A DNA stretch of 64,000 nucleotides from Roseivirga echinicomitans (GCF_001592935.1 NZ_LRDB01000012.1:1-64000), one strand, 5' to 3'; counted from the first letter of the stretch, positions 51,418 through 60,524 are shown. Numbers and translations: made by a program. Notes: a model not told the origin generated them from the sequence alone.

Positions 51418-52065
51418 TTATTTTTTAATAGCACAAAATGGGTTGTTGGCTTTTTCATCTCCAATGGTTGTTGGGCCGCCATGCCCAGGGTATACCACCA
51501 TATCGTCATCCAATTTAAAGAGTTTGGAATGAATGCTGTCAATAAGGGTATCCAAATCTCCACCGGGTAAATCTGTTCTTCCAATACTCCCTTCAAAGAG
51601 CACATCGCCACCAATACAAATGTTTTCTTCTTCGTTTACAAAAACAATATGGCCGGGGGCATGGCCTGGAGTGAAGTATACTTTTAGTGCACTTTTGCCA
51701 AATTTCACGGTATCTCCTTCCTTTAAGAATTTGTTAGGTTGAGCAGGCGTATAATTCTGGAAACCATAATTGGCAGCGTAGACACCTACAGATCTAAGTG
51801 TTTCTTCATCATGTTCACCGATAACGAGATCAACATTGAATTTCCTTTTCACGAAATCATTGCCTAAAACATGGTCTATATGACCGTGAGTGTTTAGGAG
51901 TGATTTCACCTTGAGACCTTCGCTTTCAATAAATTTAACCAATTCGGCCTCTTCCTCCTTCTCATAACATCCGGGATCTATGATTACCGCTTCCTTTGTT
52001 TCGTCAAACAAAACATAGGTGTTTTCCATAAAGGGATTAAAGGTGAATGGCTTGATCTTGATCAT
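51418..52065 (-). CDS. MBL-fold metallo-hydrolase (glyoxalase II-like)
   Basis: A 215-residue metallo-beta-lactamase-fold protein. The zinc motif is THGHIDH in SLLNTHGHIDHVLGND (about 57-72), with further ligands in FTPGHAPGHIVF, CIGGDVLFEGSIGRTDLPGG and VYPGHGGPTTIG. This is the glyoxalase II / hydroxyacylglutathione hydrolase-like group, but many members act on other thioesters. It precedes pssA by only 3 bases and is divergent from the FAD oxidoreductase gene. Confidence 0.93.
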   Translation of the reverse strand: MIKIKPFTFNPFMENTYVLFDETKEAVIIDPGCYEKEEEAELVKFIESEGLKVKSLLNTHGHIDHVLGNDFVKRKFNVDLVIGEHDEETLRSVGVYAANYGFQNYTPAQPNKFLKEGDTVKFGKSALKVYFTPGHAPGHIVFVNEEENICIGGDVLFEGSIGRTDLPGGDLDTLIDSIHSKLFKLDDDMVVYPGHGGPTTIGDEKANNPFCAIKK

Positions 52066-52136
52066 AAAATACTGTTTTGCTCAAATTTCATTTAATAATA
52101 GCCATTATTCAAAAAATGTTGGTTTAAATTCGGCCA

Positions 52137-53189
52137 ATGTTAGTGGATTATATTCTGGTAGGGCAGGGGTTGGCTGGAAGTATCTTGGCCAATCACTTGA
52201 TAAATGCGGGTTGTAGTGTGATGGTTTTTGACGATCCATTGCTTTCCAATTCATCAAAAATTGCAGGAGGACTTTATAATCCCGTGACTGGTCGTAAGAT
52301 GGTCAAAACTTGGAATGTAGATAACCTATTCGGTTACCTGACAGACTATTACCCTAAATTTCAACAGCAGTTAGAAGCCGATTTTGTCAATGATATCCCT
52401 ATTTATCGACCATTTATTTCTCCTGAAGAACTGAATGAATGGATGGGTAAAAGCGCTGACATTGATTATTCTTCGTATGTAAAGGCAGTTCATAATAGTT
52501 CGGCCTACGGAAATCAAGTCAACGATGACTTTGGAGGAATTCTGTTAAATCAATCTGGCTTTGTGGATACGGGTAAACTTTTGGATGCTTCAAGAATATT
52601 TTTGGAAAAGAAAAAGAGTTTAACACAAACGTATTTCAATCCTGCCGATTTAAAGTTGAATGAGGGTTTCGCCAGTTATCAGGGTATAAAATGTAAGTCA
52701 GTGATTTTCTGCAACGGTCATAAATCGCTTGAGCAACAATATTTCGGGTGGATGCCGTTAAGGCCTGTAAAGGGCGAACTCTTGATGATTAAGACAGAGG
52801 AAGATTTAAGGGTAATTCATAACAGAGGTGTTTTTGTTATTCCTTTAGGAAACGGAATTTGCAAAGTAGGCTCAACCTATGATCATCAAAATTTGGATGA
52901 AAATCCAACCATTGAGGCAAAAAATGTGTTAGTACATAAATTGAACGAGCTGGTCAAATTTCCTTATGAAATTGAGTATCAGTTGGCTGGCGTCAGGCCC
53001 GCGACAAAAGATAGAAAACCAATAATTGGTCAACATCCTGAATTTAAAAATTTGATTTCTTTTAATGGATTTGGCACAAAAGGGGTTTCTCTCATTCCGT
53101 ATTATGCTATGCAGCTCACGCAGCTTTTAACAGAGGCTGGCAGTATAGATGATGAGGTCAATATTGAGCGATTTTTTTCGTTATATTAA
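52137..53189 (+). CDS. FAD-dependent oxidoreductase (DAO family)
   Basis: A 350-residue flavoprotein of the D-amino-acid-oxidase type. The FAD motif VGQGLAGSILANHLINAG is at residues about 8-25, followed by SSKIAGGLYNPVTGRKM. The substrate domain has LRPVKGELLMIK (about 205-216), and the C-terminal dinucleotide contact is AGVRPATKDRKPIIGQHP then GFGTKGVSLIPYYA. Members oxidise amines such as glycine or take part in tRNA modification; the substrate here is not clear. It is 24 bases ahead of the 1088-residue barrel protein gene, so the two are probably co-transcribed. Confidence 0.9.
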   Translation: MLVDYILVGQGLAGSILANHLINAGCSVMVFDDPLLSNSSKIAGGLYNPVTGRKMVKTWNVDNLFGYLTDYYPKFQQQLEADFVNDIPIYRPFISPEELNEWMGKSADIDYSSYVKAVHNSSAYGNQVNDDFGGILLNQSGFVDTGKLLDASRIFLEKKKSLTQTYFNPADLKLNEGFASYQGIKCKSVIFCNGHKSLEQQYFGWMPLRPVKGELLMIKTEEDLRVIHNRGVFVIPLGNGICKVGSTYDHQNLDENPTIEAKNVLVHKLNELVKFPYEIEYQLAGVRPATKDRKPIIGQHPEFKNLISFNGFGTKGVSLIPYYAMQLTQLLTEAGSIDDEVNIERFFSLY

Positions 53190-53213
53190 CAGTCTTTTCT
53201 GAAAAGAAGATAT

Positions 53214-56200
53214 ATGCTTAAATCTCTACGTTACCCAATCATATTAGCCTTTTTAACCATTGGCTTTTTATCGACTCCTTTTTCTTCTGAGGCGCAGGTG
53301 TATCGTGAAGAGTATGGGCAGAACAGAATTCAATACAAATACTTCGATTGGCAATATCTAAAGTCGAATAATTTTGAAGTTTATTTTTATGAAGGCGGAG
53401 AAGACTTAGCCAAGAAGTCGATTGCCTACTTAGAGTCTGATTTCAGTCGAGTGACCGAAACCATTGGTTTTTTTCCATATTCTCAAACTAGGGTATTTTT
53501 ATATAATTCCATTGCAGAAAAACAGCAGAGTAATGTAGGTGTAAGAGGAGACGATTTTACGATTGGTGGTCAAACAGACTTTGTTAAATCTCAGGTTGAG
53601 ATTGCTTTTTCGGGTGATTACACTTCATTTAAAAAGGAGTTGACCTTCAATTTTACCAAAATGTTGGTGGAAGAGATGTGGTTTGGAGGAAACCTTGCGG
53701 AGATGTTTCAATCTTCTTTTTCATCACCAATTCCCAATTGGTTTATCGATGGTATTTCCGCCTATGTAGCTTATGGATGGACGAAAGAGGCTGACGACAT
53801 GGCCAGAGAGTATGTCTCCCAAGATCAGCCAGTCAAATTTTCAAAATTGAGCAAGGAGGTTAATTTACTATTGGGCCAGTCCATTTGGAGCTTCATCGCC
53901 CAAACCTATGGTAAAAGAGATATTTCGAATATTCTGAACTTAGCTAGAATAGTTAAGGACGAAGAGAGCAGTATTTCCAAAACATTGGGAGTTCCTTATA
54001 AAGATTTCATGACAGGGTGGAAAGCCTATTATTCCCAAATGAATACTCGAATTTTAGAGAGTTATAAAAGGCTTCCAGAAACACAAGTCATTTCTAGCAG
54101 TCGATCCAAAACATCGGTTATTAGTCATTTGAAATTTAACAGTGAAGGCTCGTTGTTGGCCTATGCTGTCTTTGACAAAGGGAAGTATGAAGTTCGAGTG
54201 ATCAATATGGATTCTCAAGAAGAGGAGGTGATTTATAAAGGAGGGATTAAACTATTAAGCCAAGAAGTAAACGATAATTACCCCCTCTTGAGTTGGGTTG
54301 ATGAATTTACTTTGGGCATTGTGGCCAATACTGAGGGTAGGAATACAGTAACAATTAAGAGAGTTGGTACAAAAGGACAACAGGTTTTGGCCATTCCTAC
54401 TGTGGGGCAAATTCAAAGTTTTGAATTTAAGCAAGGAGGGAGACTGGCCGCTTTAACTGGAGTGGTCAATGGCAAAAGTGACGCTTATTTGTTTTTAGTG
54501 AATAGAGGCACAATCAGAAGAATTTCCAATGATAGCTATGACGATCGAGATATTAGCTTTCTGCCTGAATCCAATGTGGTATTATTTGTTTCAAACCGAC
54601 CTAGTGACAGTGTCTATGTAGAAGGGCCAAGTGCTTTAAAAGATGTTGAATCCAACCAGTTTAATGTGTTTACTTATGATTTGGACTTGGTAGATAGTGT
54701 TTATGGTAAGTTAACCAATTCTCTTTCGGTTGAATCGAATCCTGTTGCCAAGAGCCTAAATGAAGTTTATTATTTGAGCGATCAACAAGGAGTCAATAAC
54801 CTCTATTTACATACGATCAACGATTCGATCAGTAAGCAAATGAGTAATTATAGCTTGGGAATTAAGGAGTTCTCTCTCGACCCCAATAATAATCGAATCG
54901 CTTTTATTTCTACTATTGACTCTAAGGATGTTATTTACCTTGAAAACTTGAGTAATATTCAGCATGTATTTACGCCTGTAACTCCTAGAAGAGAACTTGA
55001 AAGTATTCGTATACTTACTGAAATCAGGAGAAAGAGATTGTTGAATACAGAAAATATTGATAGTCTTGAAAAGACCCTAAAAAGTTCAGAAATACCAAAA
55101 CAGCCACAAATTGATTCTTTAAAAACTGGGGCAATTGATACAGAAAACTATGTATTCAAAAATGAGTCTAAGGTAAATTCTAAGGATTATAAGTTTGAAA
55201 CACCAGTGTCTGATGACCAGGGATCGAGTAGGTCTTTTTTGAGCCTTTACCAAAATAGGGGAGTAAAAAATACAATAGAGGGTCCAAATGTGTACGAATC
55301 ACGCTTTCAAACCAATAATATAGTGACATCATTTGTAATTGATGAACTGAGGGCTTTTTCTCAGCTATTGGAAATTCAAATGAATGACTATCTAGAAAAT
55401 CATAGGTTTCATGGAGGAGCATTGATTCCATATAATTTTAATAGTGGATATGATGTTTTTTTGGAATATGATTATCTCAAAGAAGCCATTGACGTAAAAG
55501 CTAAATATTATCGAAAGTCTATTGTCCTAAGGGACAATACTACTCCCCAGTCGCAACGCTATAACCTCAATAGGTTTGAGCTTGGAGCCGCTTTGCCTTA
55601 TAGTCCTTACCTAAGGTTTGAAGTCACTCCATTTTTTGAACAGACTAGGTATATTGATTTAGATTATCTGTTGTTACTTAATGCACCTGCCGGAATTCAG
55701 GCAGAAAAAACAGCGAATTATTTGGGATTGAAGACGAGTGTTGTTTTTGATAATAGCTTAACAGGAGGTGTCAATATACACGAGGGGACAAGAGCTAAAC
55801 TTAGCTTTGAGTCTCATTCAAAGCTGAATAAAAATGCGGTAGGCTTTAATAAAATTGAAGTGGATGTTCGCCATTATGAAAGAATTACCAAGGGAGTTTA
55901 TTTGGCAGGAAGGTTATTCTTTGGACATTATGGTGGAAATGCACCTAAGGCTTACTTACTAGGCGGGGTAGATAACTGGGCGTTTAATAAACGTGAAGCT
56001 GTAGAGGGTACCGAACCTGATCCTTTTATTCTACAAAGTCTTAATGACAACAGCGATATTCTATTTAACCAATTTACTAACCTGAGAGGTTATTCCTATA
56101 ATACGTTTCAGGGAAGTACCGTTTTGACTTTCTCAGGAGAGCTTAGGCTACCTGTAAATCAATTTTTAGCTACAGCTGAGACAAAATCAAGTTTTATTAG

Positions 56201-56480
56201 GAATCTTATGTTTCTTGGCTTTTATGACGTTGGGTCAGCTTGGTACGAAATTTCTGCCTTTAACGCCCGAAATGATGTGAACACCGAGGAGATAACACTT
56301 CCTGGCTCTCCTTTTTCTGGCGTAATTAATGATTTTAGTAATCCATGGTTGCAAAGTACTGGGGTAGGAATGAGAACTATGCTTTTTGGCTTTTTCTCAA
56401 GGCTGGACGTGGCTTGGCCGATCCGAGATTTCGAAGTAGGAAATCCTAAACTTCAAATATCAATAGGTTACGATTTCTGA
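53214..56480 (+). CDS. Outer-membrane protein: peptidase MA-like, TolB-like propeller and BamA-like barrel
   Basis: A 1088-residue secreted protein. After a signal peptide (about 1-27, ending FSSEAQ) comes an N-terminal part (about 40-290) that resembles the peptidase MA family (YLKSNNFEVYFYEGGEDLAKK) but has no HExxH: the place reads NFTKMLVEEMWFGG. A TolB/WD40-like propeller (about 295-590) follows (SVISHLKFNSEGSLLAYAVF, RRISNDSYDDRDISFLP), then a linker with low complexity (about 600-720) and a C-terminal surface-antigen-type barrel (about 740-1088) with RGYSYNTFQGSTVL. Function is unknown; the barrel predicts the outer membrane. Confidence 0.85.
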   Translation: MLKSLRYPIILAFLTIGFLSTPFSSEAQVYREEYGQNRIQYKYFDWQYLKSNNFEVYFYEGGEDLAKKSIAYLESDFSRVTETIGFFPYSQTRVFLYNSIAEKQQSNVGVRGDDFTIGGQTDFVKSQVEIAFSGDYTSFKKELTFNFTKMLVEEMWFGGNLAEMFQSSFSSPIPNWFIDGISAYVAYGWTKEADDMAREYVSQDQPVKFSKLSKEVNLLLGQSIWSFIAQTYGKRDISNILNLARIVKDEESSISKTLGVPYKDFMTGWKAYYSQMNTRILESYKRLPETQVISSSRSKTSVISHLKFNSEGSLLAYAVFDKGKYEVRVINMDSQEEEVIYKGGIKLLSQEVNDNYPLLSWVDEFTLGIVANTEGRNTVTIKRVGTKGQQVLAIPTVGQIQSFEFKQGGRLAALTGVVNGKSDAYLFLVNRGTIRRISNDSYDDRDISFLPESNVVLFVSNRPSDSVYVEGPSALKDVESNQFNVFTYDLDLVDSVYGKLTNSLSVESNPVAKSLNEVYYLSDQQGVNNLYLHTINDSISKQMSNYSLGIKEFSLDPNNNRIAFISTIDSKDVIYLENLSNIQHVFTPVTPRRELESIRILTEIRRKRLLNTENIDSLEKTLKSSEIPKQPQIDSLKTGAIDTENYVFKNESKVNSKDYKFETPVSDDQGSSRSFLSLYQNRGVKNTIEGPNVYESRFQTNNIVTSFVIDELRAFSQLLEIQMNDYLENHRFHGGALIPYNFNSGYDVFLEYDYLKEAIDVKAKYYRKSIVLRDNTTPQSQRYNLNRFELGAALPYSPYLRFEVTPFFEQTRYIDLDYLLLLNAPAGIQAEKTANYLGLKTSVVFDNSLTGGVNIHEGTRAKLSFESHSKLNKNAVGFNKIEVDVRHYERITKGVYLAGRLFFGHYGGNAPKAYLLGGVDNWAFNKREAVEGTEPDPFILQSLNDNSDILFNQFTNLRGYSYNTFQGSTVLTFSGELRLPVNQFLATAETKSSFIRNLMFLGFYDVGSAWYEISAFNARNDVNTEEITLPGSPFSGVINDFSNPWLQSTGVGMRTMLFGFFSRLDVAWPIRDFEVGNPKLQISIGYDF

Positions 56481-56539
56481 TTCCTTTTTGAGATTGACTG
56501 AATAGCTTTAACTTCGCGAGTTGTTTAAAACAAATTTCC

Positions 56540-57421
56540 ATGCTTAAATCAATGACGGGCTACGGCCTATCTAAGGCGCAGAAGGGCGCTATGCAAGTTT
56601 CAGTTGAAATTCGCTCACTCAATTCTAAATTTCTTGATGCACAAATTCGTTTACCACGACATTTGCAAGACAAGGAACTTGAAATCAGGAATATGCTGAA
56701 TTCGGAGTTGGTTAGAGGTAAAGTGGCGGTGAGTATCGAAATGAGCTCAGATGATGCTGAAGCCTCAAAACAAGAAGTGAACCATGTCTTGTTTAAATCA
56801 TACTATAATGAGTATGACCAACTGGCTACTGAAGTTGGTGCTGAAAAAAGAGATCTTTTTAGGTTGGCTTTGCACAGCCCAGAAGTGATGTCTGGCTCTG
56901 GTGTTAGTGAAGAACTCATTGCTGAGCAATGGGATTTTACCAAAGAGAATATAATTGCTGCCATTGTGCATTGTAACGAATTCAGAGAACAAGAAGGTGC
57001 GAAACTTCAGTCAGAGCTTGAATCTTATATCAAGAATATTGGGAGTTACTTGGATAACATCAAGGCAGTAGAAGCTGAACGATTGGTGTCTATTAGAGAG
57101 AGAATAGAAAGTCACCAAAAGGATTTGGTTGGCTCTGATCAGTTTGACGTGAACAGGTTTGAGCAAGAGATGATCTACTTTATTGAGAAACTGGACGTAA
57201 GTGAAGAATTTGTTCGTTTGAACGCGCATCTTGATTACTTTTTAGAGATATTAAAGGAAGCCAATTCGCAGGGGAAAAAATTGAATTTCATTTCTCAAGA
57301 GATTGGAAGAGAAATTAACACCATTGGCTCTAAGGCCAACTACGCGCCTATGCAGCGTTTCGTGGTATGCATGAAGGATGAGTTAGAGAAGATCAAAGAA
57401 CAGCTCTTAAACATCATCTAA
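56540..57421 (+). CDS. YicC/YloC-family endoribonuclease
   Basis: A 293-residue protein of the YicC family, an RNase that acts on small or messenger RNAs in some bacteria. The N-terminal domain opens with MLKSMTGYGLSKAQKG and continues with VEIRSLNSKFLDAQIRLPR; the C-terminal DUF1732-like part (about 205-293) has FEQEMIYFIEKLDVSEEFVR, LNFISQEIGREINTIGSKA and the closing MKDELEKIKEQLLNI. Both halves are complete. It is monocistronic by position, with a strong terminator after. Confidence 0.93.
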   Translation: MLKSMTGYGLSKAQKGAMQVSVEIRSLNSKFLDAQIRLPRHLQDKELEIRNMLNSELVRGKVAVSIEMSSDDAEASKQEVNHVLFKSYYNEYDQLATEVGAEKRDLFRLALHSPEVMSGSGVSEELIAEQWDFTKENIIAAIVHCNEFREQEGAKLQSELESYIKNIGSYLDNIKAVEAERLVSIRERIESHQKDLVGSDQFDVNRFEQEMIYFIEKLDVSEEFVRLNAHLDYFLEILKEANSQGKKLNFISQEIGREINTIGSKANYAPMQRFVVCMKDELEKIKEQLLNII

Positions 57422-57455
57422 GCCTTGATGTAACAGCGTTGTATGAGTTATAGAC

Positions 57456-57484
57456 AAAAGGCCTGCTTTCACAGCAGGCCTTTT
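57456..57484. terminator. Bidirectional terminator between yicC and tonB array
   Basis: A perfect 12-bp stem (57456-57467 with 57473-57484, 5-nt loop) with A- and T-runs on both sides, between convergent genes. Confidence 0.92.
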
Positions 57485-57497
57485 TCGTTGTTTGAGG

Positions 57498-58163
57498 TTA
57501 ATTGAGTTTGAAATTAATGGTTACACGCCTTGGTGATTTCACTGGAACCCCTCTCTGTTGACCAGGATTCCAGCGTGGCGATTTGCTGAGTACACGAATG
57601 GCTTCCGCATCGCAGTCTTTACTAATGCCTCTCAATACTTTTAGATCAGAAATATCTCCATTGGCGGCTACAAAGAAAGTCAATACTACCTTTCCTTCTA
57701 TTCCCATCCTTTGAGCGTTTCGCGGATACTTGAAATTCTTATTTAGGAACTTACCCCATGCTTCGGCTCCCCCAGGAAAGGAAGCTTGCTTTTCCATTAC
57801 AATAAATGGGTCCTCAGCTTTTTCTGGTTTTTTGGCAATAACTTCAGTGGACTCAATATTTAGAAAATCTAATGGGTGTACTTCATTAATAAATATGACT
57901 GTTTCATTGAGTTCCTCTTCATTTGGAATCTCTAACAATACTGGCTGTTGAATAATAGGCTTTGGTGGTTCTATAATTGTGATTGGAGGCTCATCAAAAC
58001 CATGTAGACTATCTGTTTCGTATGATATGACTGGAGGCGCTGCTGGTATGGTCTTGTACTCAAAAGCGGCTAGGCTAAGTCCCGTGCTAATGCACAATCC
58101 AATGAAGAGGAAAAGAGGTCTTTTTTCTTGAGTATCTAATTGTGCGTTTTTTTTCACTTCCAT
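57498..58163 (-). CDS. TonB-like energy transducer, paralogue 4 (most divergent)
   Basis: A 221-residue inner-membrane anchored protein: a short cytoplasmic start, a transmembrane helix (RPLFLFIGLCISTGLSLAAF, about 15-34), a proline-rich stretch (EPPITIIEPPKPIIQQP), an acidic middle with less charge than its relatives, and a TonB C-terminal domain (about 128-221) with NKNFKYPRNAQRMGIEGKVV and PRWNPGQQRGVPVKSPRRV. It is the last transcribed of the four copies and the least alike. TonB passes energy to outer-membrane receptors; no ExbB/ExbD pair is adjacent. A terminator follows. Confidence 0.9.
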   Translation of the reverse strand: MEVKKNAQLDTQEKRPLFLFIGLCISTGLSLAAFEYKTIPAAPPVISYETDSLHGFDEPPITIIEPPKPIIQQPVLLEIPNEEELNETVIFINEVHPLDFLNIESTEVIAKKPEKAEDPFIVMEKQASFPGGAEAWGKFLNKNFKYPRNAQRMGIEGKVVLTFFVAANGDISDLKVLRGISKDCDAEAIRVLSKSPRWNPGQQRGVPVKSPRRVTINFKLN

Positions 58164-58217
58164 GTTATGACTGTTTAAAATTAAAATGAGTACAAATTCT
58201 ATAAATGGGTTTATAGT

Positions 58218-58892
58218 TTACTTTAAACCAAACTTGATCTGAATGGCCATTCTTGACTTTACTGCAACCCCTCTTTGTTTTCCAGGGCTCCATTTTGGCG
58301 ATGATTGAAGTACTCTTATGGCTTCTTCATCACATCCGCCTCCAATGCCTCGGGTTACGACTATGTCGGAAATGACACCATTTGCATCAACTACAAATGA
58401 TAAGTGTACAGTACCTTCAATCCCCATTTTCACTGCTTGACGAGGATATTGAAAGTTCTTGTTTAGAAATTTACCCCATTCACCCCAACCACCAGGGAAC
58501 TTGGCATTCTCTTCGACAAACAGAAAAATTTCATCAGCCACTTCTGCTTCGGGTTCCGCATCAAAAACTAGGTTCTCGACCTCTGTATCTTCTGTAATGT
58601 CTACATCTAAGTTGATTTCAATGGTTTCATCGATTTCCTCATCGTCTGGAATGGGAACGATTTCTGGTTGTTGAAGAGGAGGAGCTTTCGGAGGTGGCTG
58701 TTCTGTAGGTGGAATCTCTATTAAATCGTCAAAATCAGTCATGGCCATGCCCAGGTCCATTAGTTCACCTTTTTCATATACCCTCCATTCAAATGCGATA
58801 AAGGTAAGGCTGAGACTAATGAGCAGGCCGATGGCTAAGAATAGAGTGGACTTTTTATTCAAGTCAGCCGAAGGAGTCTTTTTTGTTTCCAT
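58218..58892 (-). CDS. TonB-like energy transducer, paralogue 3
   Basis: A 224-residue member of the array. Its transmembrane helix is LFLAIGLLISLSLTFIAFEW (about 17-36), its linker is proline-rich (IEIPPTEQPPPKAPPLQQP) and then acidic (IPDDEEIDETIEINLDVDI), and the TonB C-domain has FPGGWGEWGKFLNKNFQYPR, KMGIEGTVHLSFVVDANG, GGGCDEEAIRVLQSSPKWSPG and AIQIKFGLK at the end. It is nearest to paralogue 2 by eye. No terminator separates it from paralogue 4 (54 bases), so those two may share a transcript. Confidence 0.93.
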   Translation of the reverse strand: METKKTPSADLNKKSTLFLAIGLLISLSLTFIAFEWRVYEKGELMDLGMAMTDFDDLIEIPPTEQPPPKAPPLQQPEIVPIPDDEEIDETIEINLDVDITEDTEVENLVFDAEPEAEVADEIFLFVEENAKFPGGWGEWGKFLNKNFQYPRQAVKMGIEGTVHLSFVVDANGVISDIVVTRGIGGGCDEEAIRVLQSSPKWSPGKQRGVAVKSRMAIQIKFGLK

Positions 58893-58947
58893 AATTTATT
58901 TGTTTTTCATTAGTTAAAACTAAAAGCGTAGTTATTAATGATCTGAA

Positions 58948-58970
58948 AAAGCCCAATGTACTTGGGCTTT
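58948..58970 (-). terminator. Terminator of tonB paralogue 2
   Basis: A perfect 9-bp stem (58948-58956 with 58962-58970, 5-nt loop) directly after the stop of the gene at 58974-59642; T-run on the minus strand. Confidence 0.85.
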
Positions 58971-58973
58971 AAG

Positions 58974-59642
58974 TTATTTTAGTCTGAACTTAATTCTGAT
59001 GGCCATTCTTGATTTAACCGCTACACCTCTTTGTTTTCCTGGAATCCATTTCGGAGAAGCTTTAAGTACTCGAATGGCCTCCTCATCACATCCACCCCCA
59101 ATGCCTCTTATTACTTCAATATCTGAGATCGCACCATTAGCATCAACTACAAAGGCAAGGTCTACAGTCCCTTCGATTCCCATTCGTTGTGCTTGACGAG
59201 GGTATTTCAAATTGTCATTTAGGAATTTGTTCCATCCATTTCCTGGGAATGTGGCTGGGTCCTCTACGATTAAGAAGGGCTCATCTGAAACTACCTCATC
59301 AGCTTGATCTTCAAAAACGAGGTCCTGGATTTCAGTTAGTTCCGTAATATCCACATCGATATTGATTTCAATATCCGCATCAATTTCCTCGTCATCTGGT
59401 ATTGAAACAATGACTGGTTGTTGAATAGGAGGGGCTTTTGGTGGTGGTTGTTCGGTGGGTGGGATTTCGATTAGGTCATCAAAATCGTTTAAGGCCACAC
59501 CTAAGTCCATAAGGTCACCTTTTTCGTGCTGCTTCCATTCGAAGGCAGCAAATGTGATTCCAAGGCTGGCTAACAGGCCAATAGCAAGAAACAGGCTTGA
59601 TTTCCTGTTGATATCTGCCGAAGGAGATTTTTTAGCTTCCAT
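58974..59642 (-). CDS. TonB-like energy transducer, paralogue 2
   Basis: A 222-residue member of the array, from the ATG at 59642 (a longer frame to 59708 would add residues absent in the other copies). It has the shared opening KKSPSADINRKSSLFLAIGL, a transmembrane helix (about 16-35), a proline-rich IPPTEQPPPKAPPIQQP, an acidic DDEEIDADIEINIDVDI, and a TonB C-domain that ends with AIRIKFRLK. The FPGG segment of the others is PGNGWNKFLND here, two residues shorter. Its own terminator follows. Confidence 0.93.
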   Translation of the reverse strand: MEAKKSPSADINRKSSLFLAIGLLASLGITFAAFEWKQHEKGDLMDLGVALNDFDDLIEIPPTEQPPPKAPPIQQPVIVSIPDDEEIDADIEINIDVDITELTEIQDLVFEDQADEVVSDEPFLIVEDPATFPGNGWNKFLNDNLKYPRQAQRMGIEGTVDLAFVVDANGAISDIEVIRGIGGGCDEEAIRVLKASPKWIPGKQRGVAVKSRMAIRIKFRLK

Positions 59643-59756
59643 AGTTTTATAATTTAAGATTGAACATGTCTTCTCACTTTTCTTAAAAGAGTAGCCTTTC
59701 AAGAACAACTAACTAAAGATACTCAATATAAAACTAAAAAACTAGTTAATAAATAA

Positions 59757-59782
59757 CTAAAAAAGCCCAATTAGATTGGGCT
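59757..59782 (-). terminator. Terminator of tonB paralogue 1
   Basis: A 7-bp stem (59764-59770 with 59776-59782, 5-nt loop) followed by six T on the minus strand, after the stop of the gene at 59791-60465. Confidence 0.8.
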
Positions 59783-59790
59783 CTTTAATA

Positions 59791-60465
59791 TTATTTAAGT
59801 TTGAAGAGAATTCTGATTGCCATTCTTGACTTCACAGCTCTTCCTCTTTGTTTTCCAGGTGTCCATCTTGGAGATGATTCCAATACTCGAATTGCTTCAG
59901 CATCACAGCCTCCACCGATTCCTCTTGTTACAGTAATATCTGACAGTTTACCTTCCTTGTCCACAACAAAGGATAAGAATACTGACCCTTCAATTCCCAT
60001 TCTTGAAGCTGAACGAGGGTACTTCAAATTTTTCTGTAAGAATTTATTCCACTCAGCATCTCCGCCAGGGAATTCAGCATTGTCTTCAACGATTAGGAAA
60101 ATTTCATCTCCTACTTCCTCTTCAGGCTCTTCTTCAAAAACAATTTCTTCTACCTCTTGCTCTTCGGTGATTTCCACATCCAAATTGATCTCGATTTCTT
60201 CTTCGATCTCCTCTTCATCAGGAATCTCAATAATTTGAGGTTGCTGTTTTACGGGAGGTGGGGGAGGTGGTTGTTCGGTTGGTGGGATTTCAATTAAATC
60301 TTCAAAATCGTCAGTTGCCATACCCAGGTCCATCAACTCACCTTTTTCAGTTTTCTTCCATTCAAAGGCAGCGAATGTTACACCAAGGCTCACAAGCAGG
60401 CCTATTGCTAAGAATAGGCTGGACTTTTTGTTCAAGTCTGCTGACGGAGTCTTTTTAGCTTCCAT
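59791..60465 (-). CDS. TonB-like energy transducer, paralogue 1 (sprA-linked)
   Basis: A 224-residue protein and the first of the four to be transcribed. It opens KKTPSADLNKKSSLFLAIGL, has the membrane helix at about 17-36, then polyproline PPTEQPPPPPPVKQQP, a strongly acidic middle (DEEEIEEEIEINLDVEI, EEEPEEEVGDE) and the TonB C-domain with FPGGDAEWNKFLQKNLKYPR and SPRWTPGKQRGRAVKSRMAI. In the usual rod, E. coli TonB has Pro-Lys repeats instead of the acidic middle. It follows vanZ by about 54 bases, with a 9-bp palindrome between. Confidence 0.94.
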   Translation of the reverse strand: MEAKKTPSADLNKKSSLFLAIGLLVSLGVTFAAFEWKKTEKGELMDLGMATDDFEDLIEIPPTEQPPPPPPVKQQPQIIEIPDEEEIEEEIEINLDVEITEEQEVEEIVFEEEPEEEVGDEIFLIVEDNAEFPGGDAEWNKFLQKNLKYPRSASRMGIEGSVFLSFVVDKEGKLSDITVTRGIGGGCDAEAIRVLESSPRWTPGKQRGRAVKSRMAIRILFKLK

Positions 60466-60499
60466 AATCTCTTTTAGTTACACTTTTTAAAACTATAGC

Positions 60500-60524
60500 A
60501 TTAGTTTGGTATTCGCAAACTAAT
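60500..60524. promoter_or_regulatory. Palindrome overlapping the vanZ stop, upstream of tonB
   Basis: A perfect 9-bp inverted repeat (ATTAGTTTG 60500-60508 with CAAACTAAT 60516-60524, 7-nt loop), 35 bases upstream of the tonB ATG and covering the vanZ stop. No T-run follows, so it may be an operator instead of a terminator. Confidence 0.45.

Noticed and set aside
58910-59714. TTAGTT/AACTAA motifs upstream of several tonB copies as one operator family
   Set aside because: The sequences are short, AT-rich and differently spaced; only the palindrome at 60500-60524 is strong enough to list.
57498-60465. Recent exact duplication of tonB copies
   Set aside because: The copies differ throughout at both protein and DNA level, so any duplication is not recent enough to suggest assembly error or active amplification.
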